From the NCBI GenBank assembly GCA_963845975.1, contig CAWJUD010000001.1:1612001-1676000 (forward strand): a DNA stretch of 64,000 bases, in the 5' to 3' direction. This DNA is from JBEKIK01 sp963845975. GTDB taxonomy: Bacteria > Planctomycetota > Planctomycetia > Pirellulales > Thermoguttaceae. Made by a program: the position numbers and the translations under genes. This document shows, piece after piece, positions 15,701 through 25,844 of the stretch. The notes beneath the pieces are model-generated. The model had not been told where the DNA came from and searched no databases. It worked only from the letters and a program-made list of their open reading frames with translations. Position 1 is the stretch's first letter; every line of letters begins with the position of its first letter.

Positions 15701-18700
15701 CTACGGCAACATTCGTAAACGGAATTTGGACGGGCAACGTTACAGTGACACAGGGGGCAGCCGGCATGTTCCTGCAAGCGGACGACGTCAGCGGCCACTT
15801 CGGCGATAGCGGCGCCTTCGATGTTTCCGATCTGCCTCCCCTGACGGCTACTGTCCCCGCCAATGCCACTGAAGGCGACGGCACGGCGATGGGAACACTC
15901 GACATCCCGACGGCTTTGGGAAGCGATCTGGTCGTAAGCCTCGCCTCCAGCGACACAAGTCGGGCAACGGTCTCCGCCACCGTGACCATTCCAGCCGGCA
16001 ATACTTCGGCGCCGCTGCGGATTACGATCGTCGACAACATGTTGTTGGACGGGCCCGAGACGGTAACCATCTCTGCTACAGCGACGGGATACGCTCCCGG
16101 CAACGGCGCCATGACCGTTCACGACAACGAGACGGCCGTTTTAACGCTCGCTTTGCCTGCCAGCGCCCACGAGATTGACGGGTTGTTGACCGGCACCATC
16201 AGTTCCAGTCAAACGCCGGACAAAAACATCGCAGTGCAACTGGCCTCCAGCGACACATCGCGCCTGACAGTGCCGGCGACCATAACGCTGCCGGCCGGAC
16301 AGAGCAGCGTCAATTTCAATGCAACCTTGCTGGACGATCACGTGATCGAATCGGACCCGACGCCGGTCACTGTGACCTCGCAAGTGGAGAACTGGACCAG
16401 CGGCTCGAGGACCGTCAACATCCTCGACGACGACCGGACAATGGCGATAACGTTGCCCGCCTCTGGCTGGGAGGGGCAAACTCTCACCGGCGCAGGCAGG
16501 GTGCAACTCGGAGGAACGCTTACCTCCGACCTGGTTGTATCTCTAACGTCTGGCAACACCACGGAATTGACCGTGCCGGCAACGGTGACGGTTCACACAG
16601 GACAGTTATCGGCTACCTTCGACGTCATGCTGCACTCCGACGGTCTGCGCCAAGGTCCGCAAACCGTGCAGGTCACGGCCACGGCAGTCGGCATGGCCTT
16701 TCCCACGGCGATTACAAGCATGACTGTCAAGGACAGCGACGTGGATCATTTCGGATTCGATACGATCGGCAGCAACAAAACCATTGGCGTGCCGTTTTCA
16801 GCGACGGCCCGGGCTTATGACATTCTGAACAATCCAATCCTCGTCTATGGCGGGGCGACCTCGCTGACGGCCTCGGGCAGCAGCGGCTCGCTGCCGATCA
16901 CTCCCACATCCGTGACCTTTGCCTCGGGCGTGTGGACAGGCAACGTGACCGTCAACAAGGCGGACACGAACGTGGCTTTGCACTTAAACAGCGGCAGCGG
17001 GGCGTTGGGTGCGAGTAATACGTTCACGGTTTGGCCCAAGCTTCAGGTCGTTTCGACCACCCCGCCCGCAAACGGCGTGTTCACCCTGCCGGGACCATTC
17101 ACCTACGACGTCACCTTTAACGAGCCGGTTACTCCGGCCTCGGTCACGCCCGGCTCCCTGGTCTTGTCCGGGATCACAGGCGCCACAGTCACTGGCGCCA
17201 CAGTGCTGCCCGGAAACACGACAGCACGCTTTACCATTGGCGGCATTTCTACGGAGGGGACATTGAGCGCCAGCATCGCGGCCGGCGCTGTCACCGATCC
17301 GGCCGGCAACCCGGGCACGGCCTTCTCGGCCGGCTATTCCGTGGACATCGGCACGGCGGCATTTCCCCTTCCACTAACGTCCGTGGCGCCTTCCGGTTCG
17401 CTGATCTACAGCGGATCCACTTCCGGCTATATTTCTCCGTCCGGCGACAACGATAGTTTTACGATTGTCTTGGACGCCGGTCAGTATTTTTCCGCATACG
17501 TTGCGCCGGCTGCGGCTCTCCAGCCGACTTTGACCATCACCGGCCCCGGCGGCGTCACCCTCGGAACGGCAACGGCCCCGGCGGTCGGCAAACAGGCAGT
17601 TCTCCAGACAGTGCCTGCAACCACGGCGGGAACCTATACATTGATAGTCGGCTCGGCCGCGGGAACGGGGCAGTACGCGCTGCAATTAATTCTTAATGGA
17701 GCGTTGGAGGCCGAAGAACACGGCGGTGCAAGCAACGACACGTTGGCTACGGCCCAAGATATCGACGGCTCCTTCATCGCGCTTGGCGGCGGAACCCAGC
17801 GCGGCGCGGTAACGGGGACGCTGCCTTTGGCTACCGGGATAGCGGTCTACAGCGAAAACTTCGATGCCGCTCCGTCGCTGGGGCCCCTGTGGAACACGTA
17901 CTCCTCGAACGTCGCGGGGCGAATCATGGTGACCGGCACTTACGGCACGGCAAGCGGGGCGTACGCGCTGATCATGGATAGCGGGTCGAGCACCGGGGCC
18001 TATTACAACCTCAACGAGGCTGTTTGGACGGTCAATCTTGCCGGCGTCAATTCGCCAACGCTAACCTTCTACCATCGCGATTGGACCGACGAGAACGACG
18101 CTTTCAACGGCGATTTTACGGGCCATTACAATGCGGACGGTGTGGCAATCAGTGCCGACGGGGTGACTTGGCATCCGATATGGAATGCCGGGACATCGAG
18201 CACTTGGCAGCAGATCACGATCGATTTGGCGGCGCAAGCGGCCACGCACGGCATTACACTGGGAGCGAACTTCAAGATCAAGTTTCAACAGTACGACAAC
18301 TATACACTCACCACGGACGGTCGGGGATTCGATCAAATTGCCATTACCGCTCCTGCGCCGGCGGAAGATTGGTACAAATTTACCCTGGGCGCCGGCGAAT
18401 CGTCCACGTTGGCCTGGAGCACTCCCGCTACTGGTGCGACGCTGAGACTGTATGACAGCGGCGGGAATTTGCTGGCCACTGGCACAGCGGCGACAAATCT
18501 TACCGGGGTGATCAATAACTTTGTGGCGTCGGTGGCCGGCTCATACTACGTGCGTCTGACCGGCAACAACGCCGACTACGCTCTCGTGGTAACCAAAAAC
18601 GCCGATTTCGACACAGAAACCAACGACACCCCGCCATGGCTTGGTACTGATACCGCGCAAGATCTCTCGACTTCCAAGGGCGTATTGGGATCTTTGCAAA

Positions 18701-21700
18701 GCTCGGGCAGCGGCACGGGCCTCAAGATGGGCCTAATCCAAGACGTGTTACCGTGGGGCAGTAGCTCCAACACGACCGTGGCAACCGGGTTGGGCTATAC
18801 CGTTACCATCATCCCGTCGTCGTCTCTGGCCACGGCAAACCTGTCGGCTTACAATGTTATCGTTCTAGCGGGCGACCAAACCAGTTCGACCTATAATGCC
18901 GTCCAAACCAATATTTCCCGGATCGAGGCATACGTCACGGCAGGCGGAGTGTGGGTTGCGAACTTCGCGGCTGCTGGAGTTCCATTCCCTTATTCTTACG
19001 ACGTCTTGCCCGATGCGGCCGGCGTCACTTTCGTGGGTGCGACTGGAACGGATATCAACGTGCTCGCACCCACCAGCGGATTGATTACCGGTCCAGGCGG
19101 GACCATAACCAATACGACGCTTGATGGCGGCACCTCTTCCGACCACGGTTATACGACCAGCACCATGCCCGCCGGCGGCACCGCCATTCTTTCCACGGAC
19201 ACCGCCTCCCAGATCGTGGCCTTCGATTATCCGTATGGGGCGGGACACGCGATTGTCCACACCATTCCCGTCGAATATTATGGCGGCACAGGCAATTTCG
19301 GCATCTTCCACAAGAATCTGTTCAACTTTGCCGGTTCTTTTGTCACCAGTACCTCCGACGATTGGTACAAGATCAACCTTGCTTCAGGGGGAACAATCGT
19401 GCTTCAAACGAGCACGCCGGCCGATGGACCGGGCGAGTTCGTCAACAACCTGGCCCCGAAAATTGAACTCTATAACCCCTCCGGCACCCTTGTCGCCAGC
19501 GGCACGGTCGGACCAGACGGACGCAATCAAAGCATCACTCACGGTATGCCGGCTCCGGGCGTTTATTACATCCGCGTCCTCGCCGCAAGCAGTACCCGTG
19601 GCGAGTATTTCTTCAGCGCCGTCCGGCTAAACCGCGCTCCGGTGTTGGATCCTACGCCCAGCCCGACCTTGAATACGATTAATGAAGACGACACAACATC
19701 GTCGGGGAACGCGGTGTCGGAGATCGTGGTCGATGGGTCGATTACGGACCCCGACGGGCCGGCGGTGGAAGCGATCGCCGTGACGCAGGTAGACAACGCC
19801 AACGGGACATGGCAGTACTCGACGGACAACGGTTCGACGTGGACCAACTTCAGCCCGACCCATGGTTCGATTGTAGACATCGAACACGATGCCCGGTTGC
19901 TCGACTCCGCGAACAAGATCCGTTTCGTGCCCGGCGCCGACTACAACGGCACGGCGACGTTCACTTTCCGGGCCTGGGATAAGTCGAGCGGCGTTGCCGG
20001 CGGTACGGCGGATGCCGGCGTGAGCGGGGGCGCTACGGCATTTTCCACCGCCAGCGACACGGCCAGCATAACGATTAACGCGGTGAACGACGCGCCGATG
20101 CGGACGGCGGGGACGCTCATGCCGATCACGGCGGCTGAGGGAGATGTCTATGGCACGGTGATGACGCTGGGGCTCGGCGGTGTGGCTTATGGCCCAGGCG
20201 GCGGACCCGATGAGGCCGCACAAACGCTCACCTACACCATTACATCGATTCCATCCTACGTCTATATCTTCAAGCCGGACGGGATGACGCGGGTATACGC
20301 GGGCAATACGGTGACAGCAACTGAATTACAAGGACTAATGTTCAAAACTATTCCTTATGCGAACGGGAGCGGAGGGAGCCTGACGTGGACGGTGACGGAC
20401 AGCGGAAGCGGAATTCCGCCGAACCTCAACACGCTAACGGAGAACCTTTCAATCACCGTCACCGAAGTAAACAATCCGCCCACGGCTTTCGATGATTTTA
20501 CTAACACGCCGGAAGACAACGTGATGGTCTTCGACGCCGGCGTGCTGACGGTCAACGACAGCAAGGGGCCGGCCAACGAAAGCGGCCAGACGCTGACGGT
20601 GATCGACGTGATTTGGGATCATGCAACGGCGCACGGCACGGTTAGTCTCGGCGGGGGGAACATCATCTACATACCCGACCTAAACTATAATGGTCCCGCC
20701 TCCTTCCAGTACGTAGTACAGGACAATGGGACGACGAACGGGTTTCCGGACCCCCTGACTGCCACGGGAACGGTTCATGTGACCGTCACGCCGGTGAACG
20801 ACGCCCCGATGCTGACACCTGCGTGGCCCTCATTGGGGATCACAAATCAGACATCGCCGATCACGGTCGGCCTCTCGGGCACATTCATCAACAACGGTCC
20901 GGGCACGACGACCATAACCGACGCAGACATTGGCGCGGTCGTGGGCGGGATCGCGCTGTTAGGGACCACGGGCCATGGCGCATGGTCTTATTCCATGGAC
21001 GGCTCGACTTATTATCCGGTAGGGACGGTCGGCGCCAGTTCGGCGCTGCTTTTGCCCGGCACCGCCCAGCTACGCTATATCCCGGATCCAATTAACGACG
21101 GGACTGCGACTATTGTTTATCGTGCCTGGGATAGCACAATGGGGATTCCAGGCGGCAGGATGAGCACGTTAAGTAATGGAACGCCCACGGCCTTCAGCAC
21201 GAGCACGGATACCGCATCGCTGATCGTCGATTACACGCCGCCGGCAGTTATCGGCGTCACTCCCTCGCTGGCAAGCGGGATGCTCGCCGCGGGCTCCACT
21301 ACGTTGGCGATCACCTTTAGCGAAGCGGCGGCGGGCGCAGGCACGGAAGCCAGCTATCAACTTCAAAGAGCCGGCCCAGACGGCCTTTTAGGAACGGCAG
21401 ACGACGTGCTTGTGACTCTTGGCGCCGCCGATAGCGGCGCCTCGGCAAACCTGAGTTTCTCCGCCTTGCCGGAGGACGTTTATCGATTGACCGTGCACGA
21501 CACGATTACCGACCTAGCGGGCAACAAACTCGACGGCAACGCAGACGGCGTCCCCGGTGGAGACTGGAGAAACGATTTTGTGGTAGTTTCCACCAACATA
21601 TTCTCCAGTCCAATATACTATCCCGCCGGCGGTTCTGCCTTTGAGGGCCCACTCGCGGTAGCAACCGGGGACTTCAACGGCGATGGCAACTCAGACGTGG

Positions 21701-24700
21701 CCGTTTTAAACTTAGGCAGCAGTTATGGAGTCGTCCGTTGCCGTATCCTTTTGGCGGACGGCAATGGCGGACTCGAAGCCCCATCTACGGTCGCAGGCAT
21801 TATCGGTGATGTCTTCAACGTTGTAACGAGCGACTTTAACGGTGACGGGAAAATGGATCTTATCTTGAGTGACGGTCCAGGCGGCAGCGTAGATGTGCTT
21901 TTAGGCGACGGAAATGGGGGATTTGCTGCGCCGACTTGGTATCCGACTAATGGCCGCATCACTAACGGCGGCGCCTATGACATGGCGATTGGAGATTTCA
22001 ACGGCGACGGCAAGACGGACCTGGCCGTGGCGAATAACGACTATTACGGTGCGGTTTCGGTCCTTTTAGGCGATGGTGTCGGCGGATTCGGATCGCCGAC
22101 AATTTACTACACGGGCGATAGTTATGCCAACAATGTGAAAGTAGGCGACTTCAACGGCGACGGCAAATCGGATCTGGCCGTATTACATACATATTTTGAC
22201 GGTGAAATTTCGGTCCTTTTGGGCGACGGCAATGGCGGATTTGCACCGGCGACAAAGTTCTATCCTGGTATTTTCGGCCCCAAGGACATGGCGGTAGGAG
22301 ACTTCAACGGCGACGGCAAAATGGATCTGGCTGTTCTCAACGATAGTAATACCGTAGGGATTCTCTTAGGCGCCGGAGACGGCGGATTCGGACCGACGAC
22401 TATCTACGGCGAAGGCGGTTACCGCTCCGATCATCTGGCGATGGGCGACTTCAACGGCGACGGCAAGACGGATCTGGCTGTGACTATCGGCGGCAAGAAC
22501 GCGATTGGCGTCCTCTTGGGCAACGGCAACGGCGGGTTTGCCCCGACGATTGAATATGGCACCGGCTTTGGCGGCCCTGGTTGCTTGGCGGTAGGAGACT
22601 TCAATGGCGACGGCAAGTCCGATCTGGTCGAGACAAAGGTTTTCGATGACTATGACAACTCAGTGGGAATACTCTTGAATGTCAGCGCTCCGGCGCCGGT
22701 AGTCCTGAATTCACCCAACGGTCTGCCATTCGACATTGCCGTGGGCGCCTTCGGGGCCGGAGAACTGATCCAGGGAAGCAACAATGCCTTTGATGGATTC
22801 GGCCGGCTCATGGTCGATGGCGCGTATTATGAACCAACCACTCTTGCCTACACCATGGCCGACGGCGGCCAGACAGTGATCACCTCCGCCGGGACCGCTG
22901 CCGGGCTGACTGTCTATCGCAAGATCACCGTCCCCAATAGCGGCGGCGAAGATTTCGCTCGAACGGTGGATTTCTTCACAAATTCGACGGCCTACGATAT
23001 CGCCGCTACGGTGCAGATCGTGGGCAACCTTGGTTCGGACGCAGCCACGACGGTTTTTGCCACTTCCACGGGCAGTGCGATCCCCACGCCCGCCGACCAA
23101 TGGTTCGGCACCAACGGCGGATCCGGTCCGTCTATAATCTACTACCTCCACGGGCTCCACGGCCTGCAGCCGAGTTCAGTGAACGTGTTGGACGACAATG
23201 TTACATGGACCTACAACCTGATCGTGCCCGCTGGTCAAACCAAGGAGTTGGGATATTTCACGATCCAAGCCGCCGACTCCACGCAGGCAATCGGCGAAGC
23301 CAACGCCATTGTGGGGCCCAATGGATTTTTGGACACGGCCGCGACCGGATTGAACTCGGGCGATCTGGCCGGATTGGCCAATTTCCAGTTTAACCACCCT
23401 CCCACCGATATCAGCCTATCAAACGCCTCGGTGGCGGAGAATCGACCCATAGGCACGGTAATCGGCTCGTTATCCATGACCGACGCCGACATTGGCGACG
23501 CCCACACTTATACGCTTGTCTCCGGCACGGGAAGCGCGGGTAACGATTCGTTCACGACTGTGGGAAACACGTTGAAAACTGCCGCCGCTTTCGACTATGA
23601 GACGAAAGACTCCTATAGCATCCGCGTACGCACCACCGACCAATACGGACTGTGGTGCGACAAGATTTTCACTATCGCCGTGATCGATATGCCCGAGGTG
23701 TTTTCAGCCGGGCCAAGTGCATGGAGCGCAGCGGGAACAACGGGCTTGACCTTGAAACTCGGGACCGACGGAAAGTTGCACCTCTATCAAACGGGCACGA
23801 CGATTGACGCCGTCCCGCCGCATGTGCCTTCCAAGGTGACCAACATCCAAATAACCGGCCGCAACAACGCCGACGACGAGTTGACTGTCGACTTTTCTCA
23901 GGGTAATCCGCTGCCCGTCACTGGAATGGTCTTTGACGGAGGGGGAGATACAAGCGGCGATACTTTCTTGTTGAAAGGTACGCCGGGCAATGACGACGTC
24001 ACCTTGACCACTACGCACGTATTCTTGGCGGGCATGCCCAGGATAAGGTATGCAAATATCGAGTTTTTCGGTTTTGATCTGGGTGGTGGTGAAAACTCCT
24101 TGATGATCAATAACTCTACTTTGCGGATCAACGCCGACGATGCCATATCGGCCGGCACCGATGTAGTCATTTATGACGGGACTCTGGACCTCAACGGTAA
24201 GACCGAAACACTGGGTGACCTGACGCTCGTCAGCGGCAGCATTCTTAGCGGTACGCTTCACGCCGATTCTTATCTGATTGAAGGCGGAACTATAACAGCC
24301 AAAATTGCCGGGCCCGGCGAACTGATCAAAACCTCAACCGAGCAAGCCACCGTGGATGCCGTGAATACGTCAAACGTTACGGTTAGCGACGGCCAGCTCA
24401 CGGCAACTTCGATAGTCACGGGCAATTTAACCATCGGGGCGGGTGTTACACTCACAATTGCCACAATTCCTTCTGGACCGCTGAGTGCGCCCGATCTAAA
24501 AACCAACTTAATAAAATCTCTTTTACCCAGCGAACTCCCGCCGTCAGCCGGCATAACGACCTTGCAAGAAACCGCAATCGACACCGTTTCACCAGTCGTC
24601 TCGGCCGGCGCCAAAATCGTAGAGGCCCAACCGCTTGCAGTCTATGCGGTTCTTGCGGAACCAATTGCAACGAGTAATGACCCCGCAGCACCGACAGCGG

Positions 24701-24846
24701 CAGATAGTTTGCCCAATGCAAGCGTCAATATCGTTGATCTGCCGACAACGGTTATTTCCGATATGCAATCTACCGTTCCCCGGCAAAACCGGTCCAAGAG
24801 CAGCCAATTGACCTGGCTGTCAATCATCTGTCGCCGCGAGCAATGA
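12799..24846 (+). CDS. Giant secreted S53-peptidase/adhesin, 4015 aa
   Basis: A very large exported surface protein. An LE-R-LLS motif at about residues 42-49 (VERLEERTLLS) marks planctomycete giant proteins. Residues 85-430 are a sedolisin-like (S53) peptidase: E178 and D182 in WSVEEALD, D261 in STGDSG, and S359 in GGTSVSSP form the expected Glu-Asp-Asp-Ser set. Then come Ig-like repeats (552-648 and 1315-1411), Calx-beta-like repeats (about 1014-1314), a Big_5-like domain, pre-peptidase C-terminal domains (about 1531-1630, 1855-1934, 2188-2275), a GATase-like segment (1970-2180), cadherin/VCBS-like repeats (2278-2670), seven FG-GAP-type DFNGDGKxDLAV repeats (2950-3295), a cadherin repeat (3535-3631) and a filamentous beta segment. 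Likely role: cell-surface adhesion or substrate binding with proteolysis. The natural C-terminus continues in another frame (24843-25205). Confidence 0.85.
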   Translation: MAFLRRPSCDFPSNARRRSDKHDSSNSHRLPHYHRRCGVERLEERTLLSIDMQYHYIIYDPGSSASNNPGVEQGNNPLSSSSPVGLTPQQIRTAYRIDHITFGAITGDGSGQTIAIIDAYDDPALVSSTDPNFINSDLYKFDHDPHINLPDPPSFLKLDQYGGTTYPAASGGTGWSVEEALDVESAHAIAPMANIILFEANAPSDADLVSTAVNTARSWPGVTAISMSFGRGESSGDPSIGSIFTTPAGHAGVTFLASTGDSGSPGGFPAFSPNVVAVGGTTLSISGSGTYVGETGWSGSGGGQSVYESEPTYQTGVQSSGKRQIPDVSFDADPVSGVAVYDSYDYGSSAPWLQVGGTSVSSPCWAGLVAIADQLRVLAGLTPMDGLLQTLPALYSMKAADFHDIISGNNGGFSAHAGYDEVTGIGSPAADKLVPDFIPVTSKGTVAFSTHSYEIGASAAITVSDLDLIYNSSCPVTVTSGAGDSETVTLAAQGGGVFRGNITTSAGVVTSGNGVLETVAGGTITVTYNDADDGTGHTAAVTDQATTFIVDHYAFATIGNQTAGVAFPATVTAYDTLNDPIAGYNGTAYLAGSGDSGSISIAPTSITFSSGAWTGNVTVNAVDSTVTLHLDNGTGAVGTSNVFATQAGSLASFQWSTIASPQYKNVAFPVTLTAKDANGYTVTDFNGSDTLSGWKSGAVAFPPPGTPITSGNIKLLGTDLELGINADGSMIVQDATLGANFLGNEFLLPGTPQASFSLAVGGNNYHNAGASSHSSNPITMTVQDLSAGGFLHAQAVGTQAGIHIVRDIWFQPDDNAVTFRVTLQNTTATALNNVAWLENYDPDQGYGLNSSFMTNNDVLLGGHYVEAVYYYSPTYSGGLTIGMGSDDSRAVAGAQGFDVINPFDVINTPGDPNGASGDIASNLAFNVGTLGAGDSTTLTYYVVFAADRVSAENLYQAQLKTAVPIVPATATFVNGIWTGNVTVTQGAAGMFLQADDVSGHFGDSGAFDVSDLPPLTATVPANATEGDGTAMGTLDIPTALGSDLVVSLASSDTSRATVSATVTIPAGNTSAPLRITIVDNMLLDGPETVTISATATGYAPGNGAMTVHDNETAVLTLALPASAHEIDGLLTGTISSSQTPDKNIAVQLASSDTSRLTVPATITLPAGQSSVNFNATLLDDHVIESDPTPVTVTSQVENWTSGSRTVNILDDDRTMAITLPASGWEGQTLTGAGRVQLGGTLTSDLVVSLTSGNTTELTVPATVTVHTGQLSATFDVMLHSDGLRQGPQTVQVTATAVGMAFPTAITSMTVKDSDVDHFGFDTIGSNKTIGVPFSATARAYDILNNPILVYGGATSLTASGSSGSLPITPTSVTFASGVWTGNVTVNKADTNVALHLNSGSGALGASNTFTVWPKLQVVSTTPPANGVFTLPGPFTYDVTFNEPVTPASVTPGSLVLSGITGATVTGATVLPGNTTARFTIGGISTEGTLSASIAAGAVTDPAGNPGTAFSAGYSVDIGTAAFPLPLTSVAPSGSLIYSGSTSGYISPSGDNDSFTIVLDAGQYFSAYVAPAAALQPTLTITGPGGVTLGTATAPAVGKQAVLQTVPATTAGTYTLIVGSAAGTGQYALQLILNGALEAEEHGGASNDTLATAQDIDGSFIALGGGTQRGAVTGTLPLATGIAVYSENFDAAPSLGPLWNTYSSNVAGRIMVTGTYGTASGAYALIMDSGSSTGAYYNLNEAVWTVNLAGVNSPTLTFYHRDWTDENDAFNGDFTGHYNADGVAISADGVTWHPIWNAGTSSTWQQITIDLAAQAATHGITLGANFKIKFQQYDNYTLTTDGRGFDQIAITAPAPAEDWYKFTLGAGESSTLAWSTPATGATLRLYDSGGNLLATGTAATNLTGVINNFVASVAGSYYVRLTGNNADYALVVTKNADFDTETNDTPPWLGTDTAQDLSTSKGVLGSLQSSGSGTGLKMGLIQDVLPWGSSSNTTVATGLGYTVTIIPSSSLATANLSAYNVIVLAGDQTSSTYNAVQTNISRIEAYVTAGGVWVANFAAAGVPFPYSYDVLPDAAGVTFVGATGTDINVLAPTSGLITGPGGTITNTTLDGGTSSDHGYTTSTMPAGGTAILSTDTASQIVAFDYPYGAGHAIVHTIPVEYYGGTGNFGIFHKNLFNFAGSFVTSTSDDWYKINLASGGTIVLQTSTPADGPGEFVNNLAPKIELYNPSGTLVASGTVGPDGRNQSITHGMPAPGVYYIRVLAASSTRGEYFFSAVRLNRAPVLDPTPSPTLNTINEDDTTSSGNAVSEIVVDGSITDPDGPAVEAIAVTQVDNANGTWQYSTDNGSTWTNFSPTHGSIVDIEHDARLLDSANKIRFVPGADYNGTATFTFRAWDKSSGVAGGTADAGVSGGATAFSTASDTASITINAVNDAPMRTAGTLMPITAAEGDVYGTVMTLGLGGVAYGPGGGPDEAAQTLTYTITSIPSYVYIFKPDGMTRVYAGNTVTATELQGLMFKTIPYANGSGGSLTWTVTDSGSGIPPNLNTLTENLSITVTEVNNPPTAFDDFTNTPEDNVMVFDAGVLTVNDSKGPANESGQTLTVIDVIWDHATAHGTVSLGGGNIIYIPDLNYNGPASFQYVVQDNGTTNGFPDPLTATGTVHVTVTPVNDAPMLTPAWPSLGITNQTSPITVGLSGTFINNGPGTTTITDADIGAVVGGIALLGTTGHGAWSYSMDGSTYYPVGTVGASSALLLPGTAQLRYIPDPINDGTATIVYRAWDSTMGIPGGRMSTLSNGTPTAFSTSTDTASLIVDYTPPAVIGVTPSLASGMLAAGSTTLAITFSEAAAGAGTEASYQLQRAGPDGLLGTADDVLVTLGAADSGASANLSFSALPEDVYRLTVHDTITDLAGNKLDGNADGVPGGDWRNDFVVVSTNIFSSPIYYPAGGSAFEGPLAVATGDFNGDGNSDVAVLNLGSSYGVVRCRILLADGNGGLEAPSTVAGIIGDVFNVVTSDFNGDGKMDLILSDGPGGSVDVLLGDGNGGFAAPTWYPTNGRITNGGAYDMAIGDFNGDGKTDLAVANNDYYGAVSVLLGDGVGGFGSPTIYYTGDSYANNVKVGDFNGDGKSDLAVLHTYFDGEISVLLGDGNGGFAPATKFYPGIFGPKDMAVGDFNGDGKMDLAVLNDSNTVGILLGAGDGGFGPTTIYGEGGYRSDHLAMGDFNGDGKTDLAVTIGGKNAIGVLLGNGNGGFAPTIEYGTGFGGPGCLAVGDFNGDGKSDLVETKVFDDYDNSVGILLNVSAPAPVVLNSPNGLPFDIAVGAFGAGELIQGSNNAFDGFGRLMVDGAYYEPTTLAYTMADGGQTVITSAGTAAGLTVYRKITVPNSGGEDFARTVDFFTNSTAYDIAATVQIVGNLGSDAATTVFATSTGSAIPTPADQWFGTNGGSGPSIIYYLHGLHGLQPSSVNVLDDNVTWTYNLIVPAGQTKELGYFTIQAADSTQAIGEANAIVGPNGFLDTAATGLNSGDLAGLANFQFNHPPTDISLSNASVAENRPIGTVIGSLSMTDADIGDAHTYTLVSGTGSAGNDSFTTVGNTLKTAAAFDYETKDSYSIRVRTTDQYGLWCDKIFTIAVIDMPEVFSAGPSAWSAAGTTGLTLKLGTDGKLHLYQTGTTIDAVPPHVPSKVTNIQITGRNNADDELTVDFSQGNPLPVTGMVFDGGGDTSGDTFLLKGTPGNDDVTLTTTHVFLAGMPRIRYANIEFFGFDLGGGENSLMINNSTLRINADDAISAGTDVVIYDGTLDLNGKTETLGDLTLVSGSILSGTLHADSYLIEGGTITAKIAGPGELIKTSTEQATVDAVNTSNVTVSDGQLTATSIVTGNLTIGAGVTLTIATIPSGPLSAPDLKTNLIKSLLPSELPPSAGITTLQETAIDTVSPVVSAGAKIVEAQPLAVYAVLAEPIATSNDPAAPTAADSLPNASVNIVDLPTTVISDMQSTVPRQNRSKSSQLTWLSIICRREQ

Positions 24847-25205
24847 TTTGTTCCTGGATAGATTCCACGACGCTGTATAAGACAATACAAAACCAATCGG
24901 CATACACTTCGGCTGGAAATCAAATAAATAATCCTAAAATCTCAATGCTTTCGGAACTGCCCGGCGAATTGGCAATTTACTCGGGAGAAGCCGCAAAACG
25001 CGCTAGTTTCCTCCCGTTAAACGACCATGGGGCCTATCTCGCCTCGTTACAGGCGGCTATGCAAAATGCCAACTGGCATGAATCCGAAGTTCTACCCGAT
25101 TCTGACGTTGCCGATTATGCCCGATTCGGAAAACACAGCAAGCAGTTGGAAAAAGCGGTCGATGCGGTCTTAGCGGAAGAGGACATTTTTAACAACGTGT
25201 TCTAA
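24843..25205 (+). pseudogene. Displaced C-terminus of the giant protein
   Basis: This frame is open and protein-like well before its ATG: between about 24785 and 24843 it reads AKPVQEQPIDLAVNHLSPRA, while the giant's own frame there gives a Ser/Arg-rich tail. It continues 120 residues (LPGELAIYSG..., KQLEKAVDAVLAEEDIF) with no separate ribosome-binding site. The two frames fit one protein if a base is missing near CCCC or AAAA at 24778-24788. Read this as the true C-terminus, roughly 155 residues, rather than an independent gene. A real coupled gene using the ATGA overlap is less likely. Confidence 0.6.
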
Positions 25206-25282
25206 TAAACAACCATGGCAGGCCGTTCTTATGAATGATATCTACCGCAATCCAGAGCATCGGTAAGAATAATGATCCACGG

Positions 25283-25609
25283 CTAATCCGGCGGGGGCTC
25301 GAATTTGGGGGCCGTGGGCTCGTCGCGGTCGGAGGGATCGTCTTGGTGCGTAGAAAGGCTGTAGGGATAGTCTTGCGGCTGCGAGTTTGAAATTGTGGGC
25401 CGGGCTGGGGCGGACGAGGTGATATCGGCGGTGATGGATCGGATCTCATCCTCGATGTGCCTCATTCCCCGCCTGAAATCGGCAAGTTTTTGTCCCAAGG
25501 TCCGGGCGACCTGGGGCAGATTCTGGCCGAAAAGCAACACGGCAAGCACCAGCAGAACTATCAACTGCGTTGGTGCAGGCAGGCCGAGAAAACCAAACAA
25601 CGCGTTCAT
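25283..25609 (-). CDS. tatA: Twin-arginine translocase subunit TatA
   Basis: Residues 1-60 are typical TatA/B: short N-terminus, a single membrane helix (LIVLLVLAVLLFG, about residues 14-27), the hinge QNLP, and an amphipathic helix (QVARTLGQKLADFRRGMRHIEDEI). The remaining 48 residues are a Pro/Asp/Ser-rich tail. TatA oligomerises to form the pore for folded proteins, and this genome segment does encode a Tat substrate (37121-38356). A longer frame extends upstream but the ATG at 25609 gives the expected short N-terminus. It is alone here, without tatB/tatC neighbours. Confidence 0.85.
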   Translation of the reverse strand: MNALFGFLGLPAPTQLIVLLVLAVLLFGQNLPQVARTLGQKLADFRRGMRHIEDEIRSITADITSSAPARPTISNSQPQDYPYSLSTHQDDPSDRDEPTAPKFEPPPD

Positions 25610-25844
25610 CAAATCACCGCGCCACAACCAAGCCGCGACCGACCAACGTGACCATGCCGACCACGGCGACCCTGCTTCGAACGGTGCCCCCACGGTGCCC
25701 GATGGCACCCATTGGTGCCCGTCGCGGCTTTACAATGGGAATTAATATATCGATAAAAAACTCTAATTCCATTGTACAAGAGCTTGGATGGCTGTCAAAT
25801 GCCGAGTTTTCCGGCTGCTGTTGGCGACTGCCGACTACAAAACC

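Noticed and set aside
13039..24923. Numerous minus-strand frames opposite the giant gene
   Set aside because: They are Arg/Gly/Ser-rich shadows of a strongly coding GC-rich plus-strand gene, with no binding sites or motifs.
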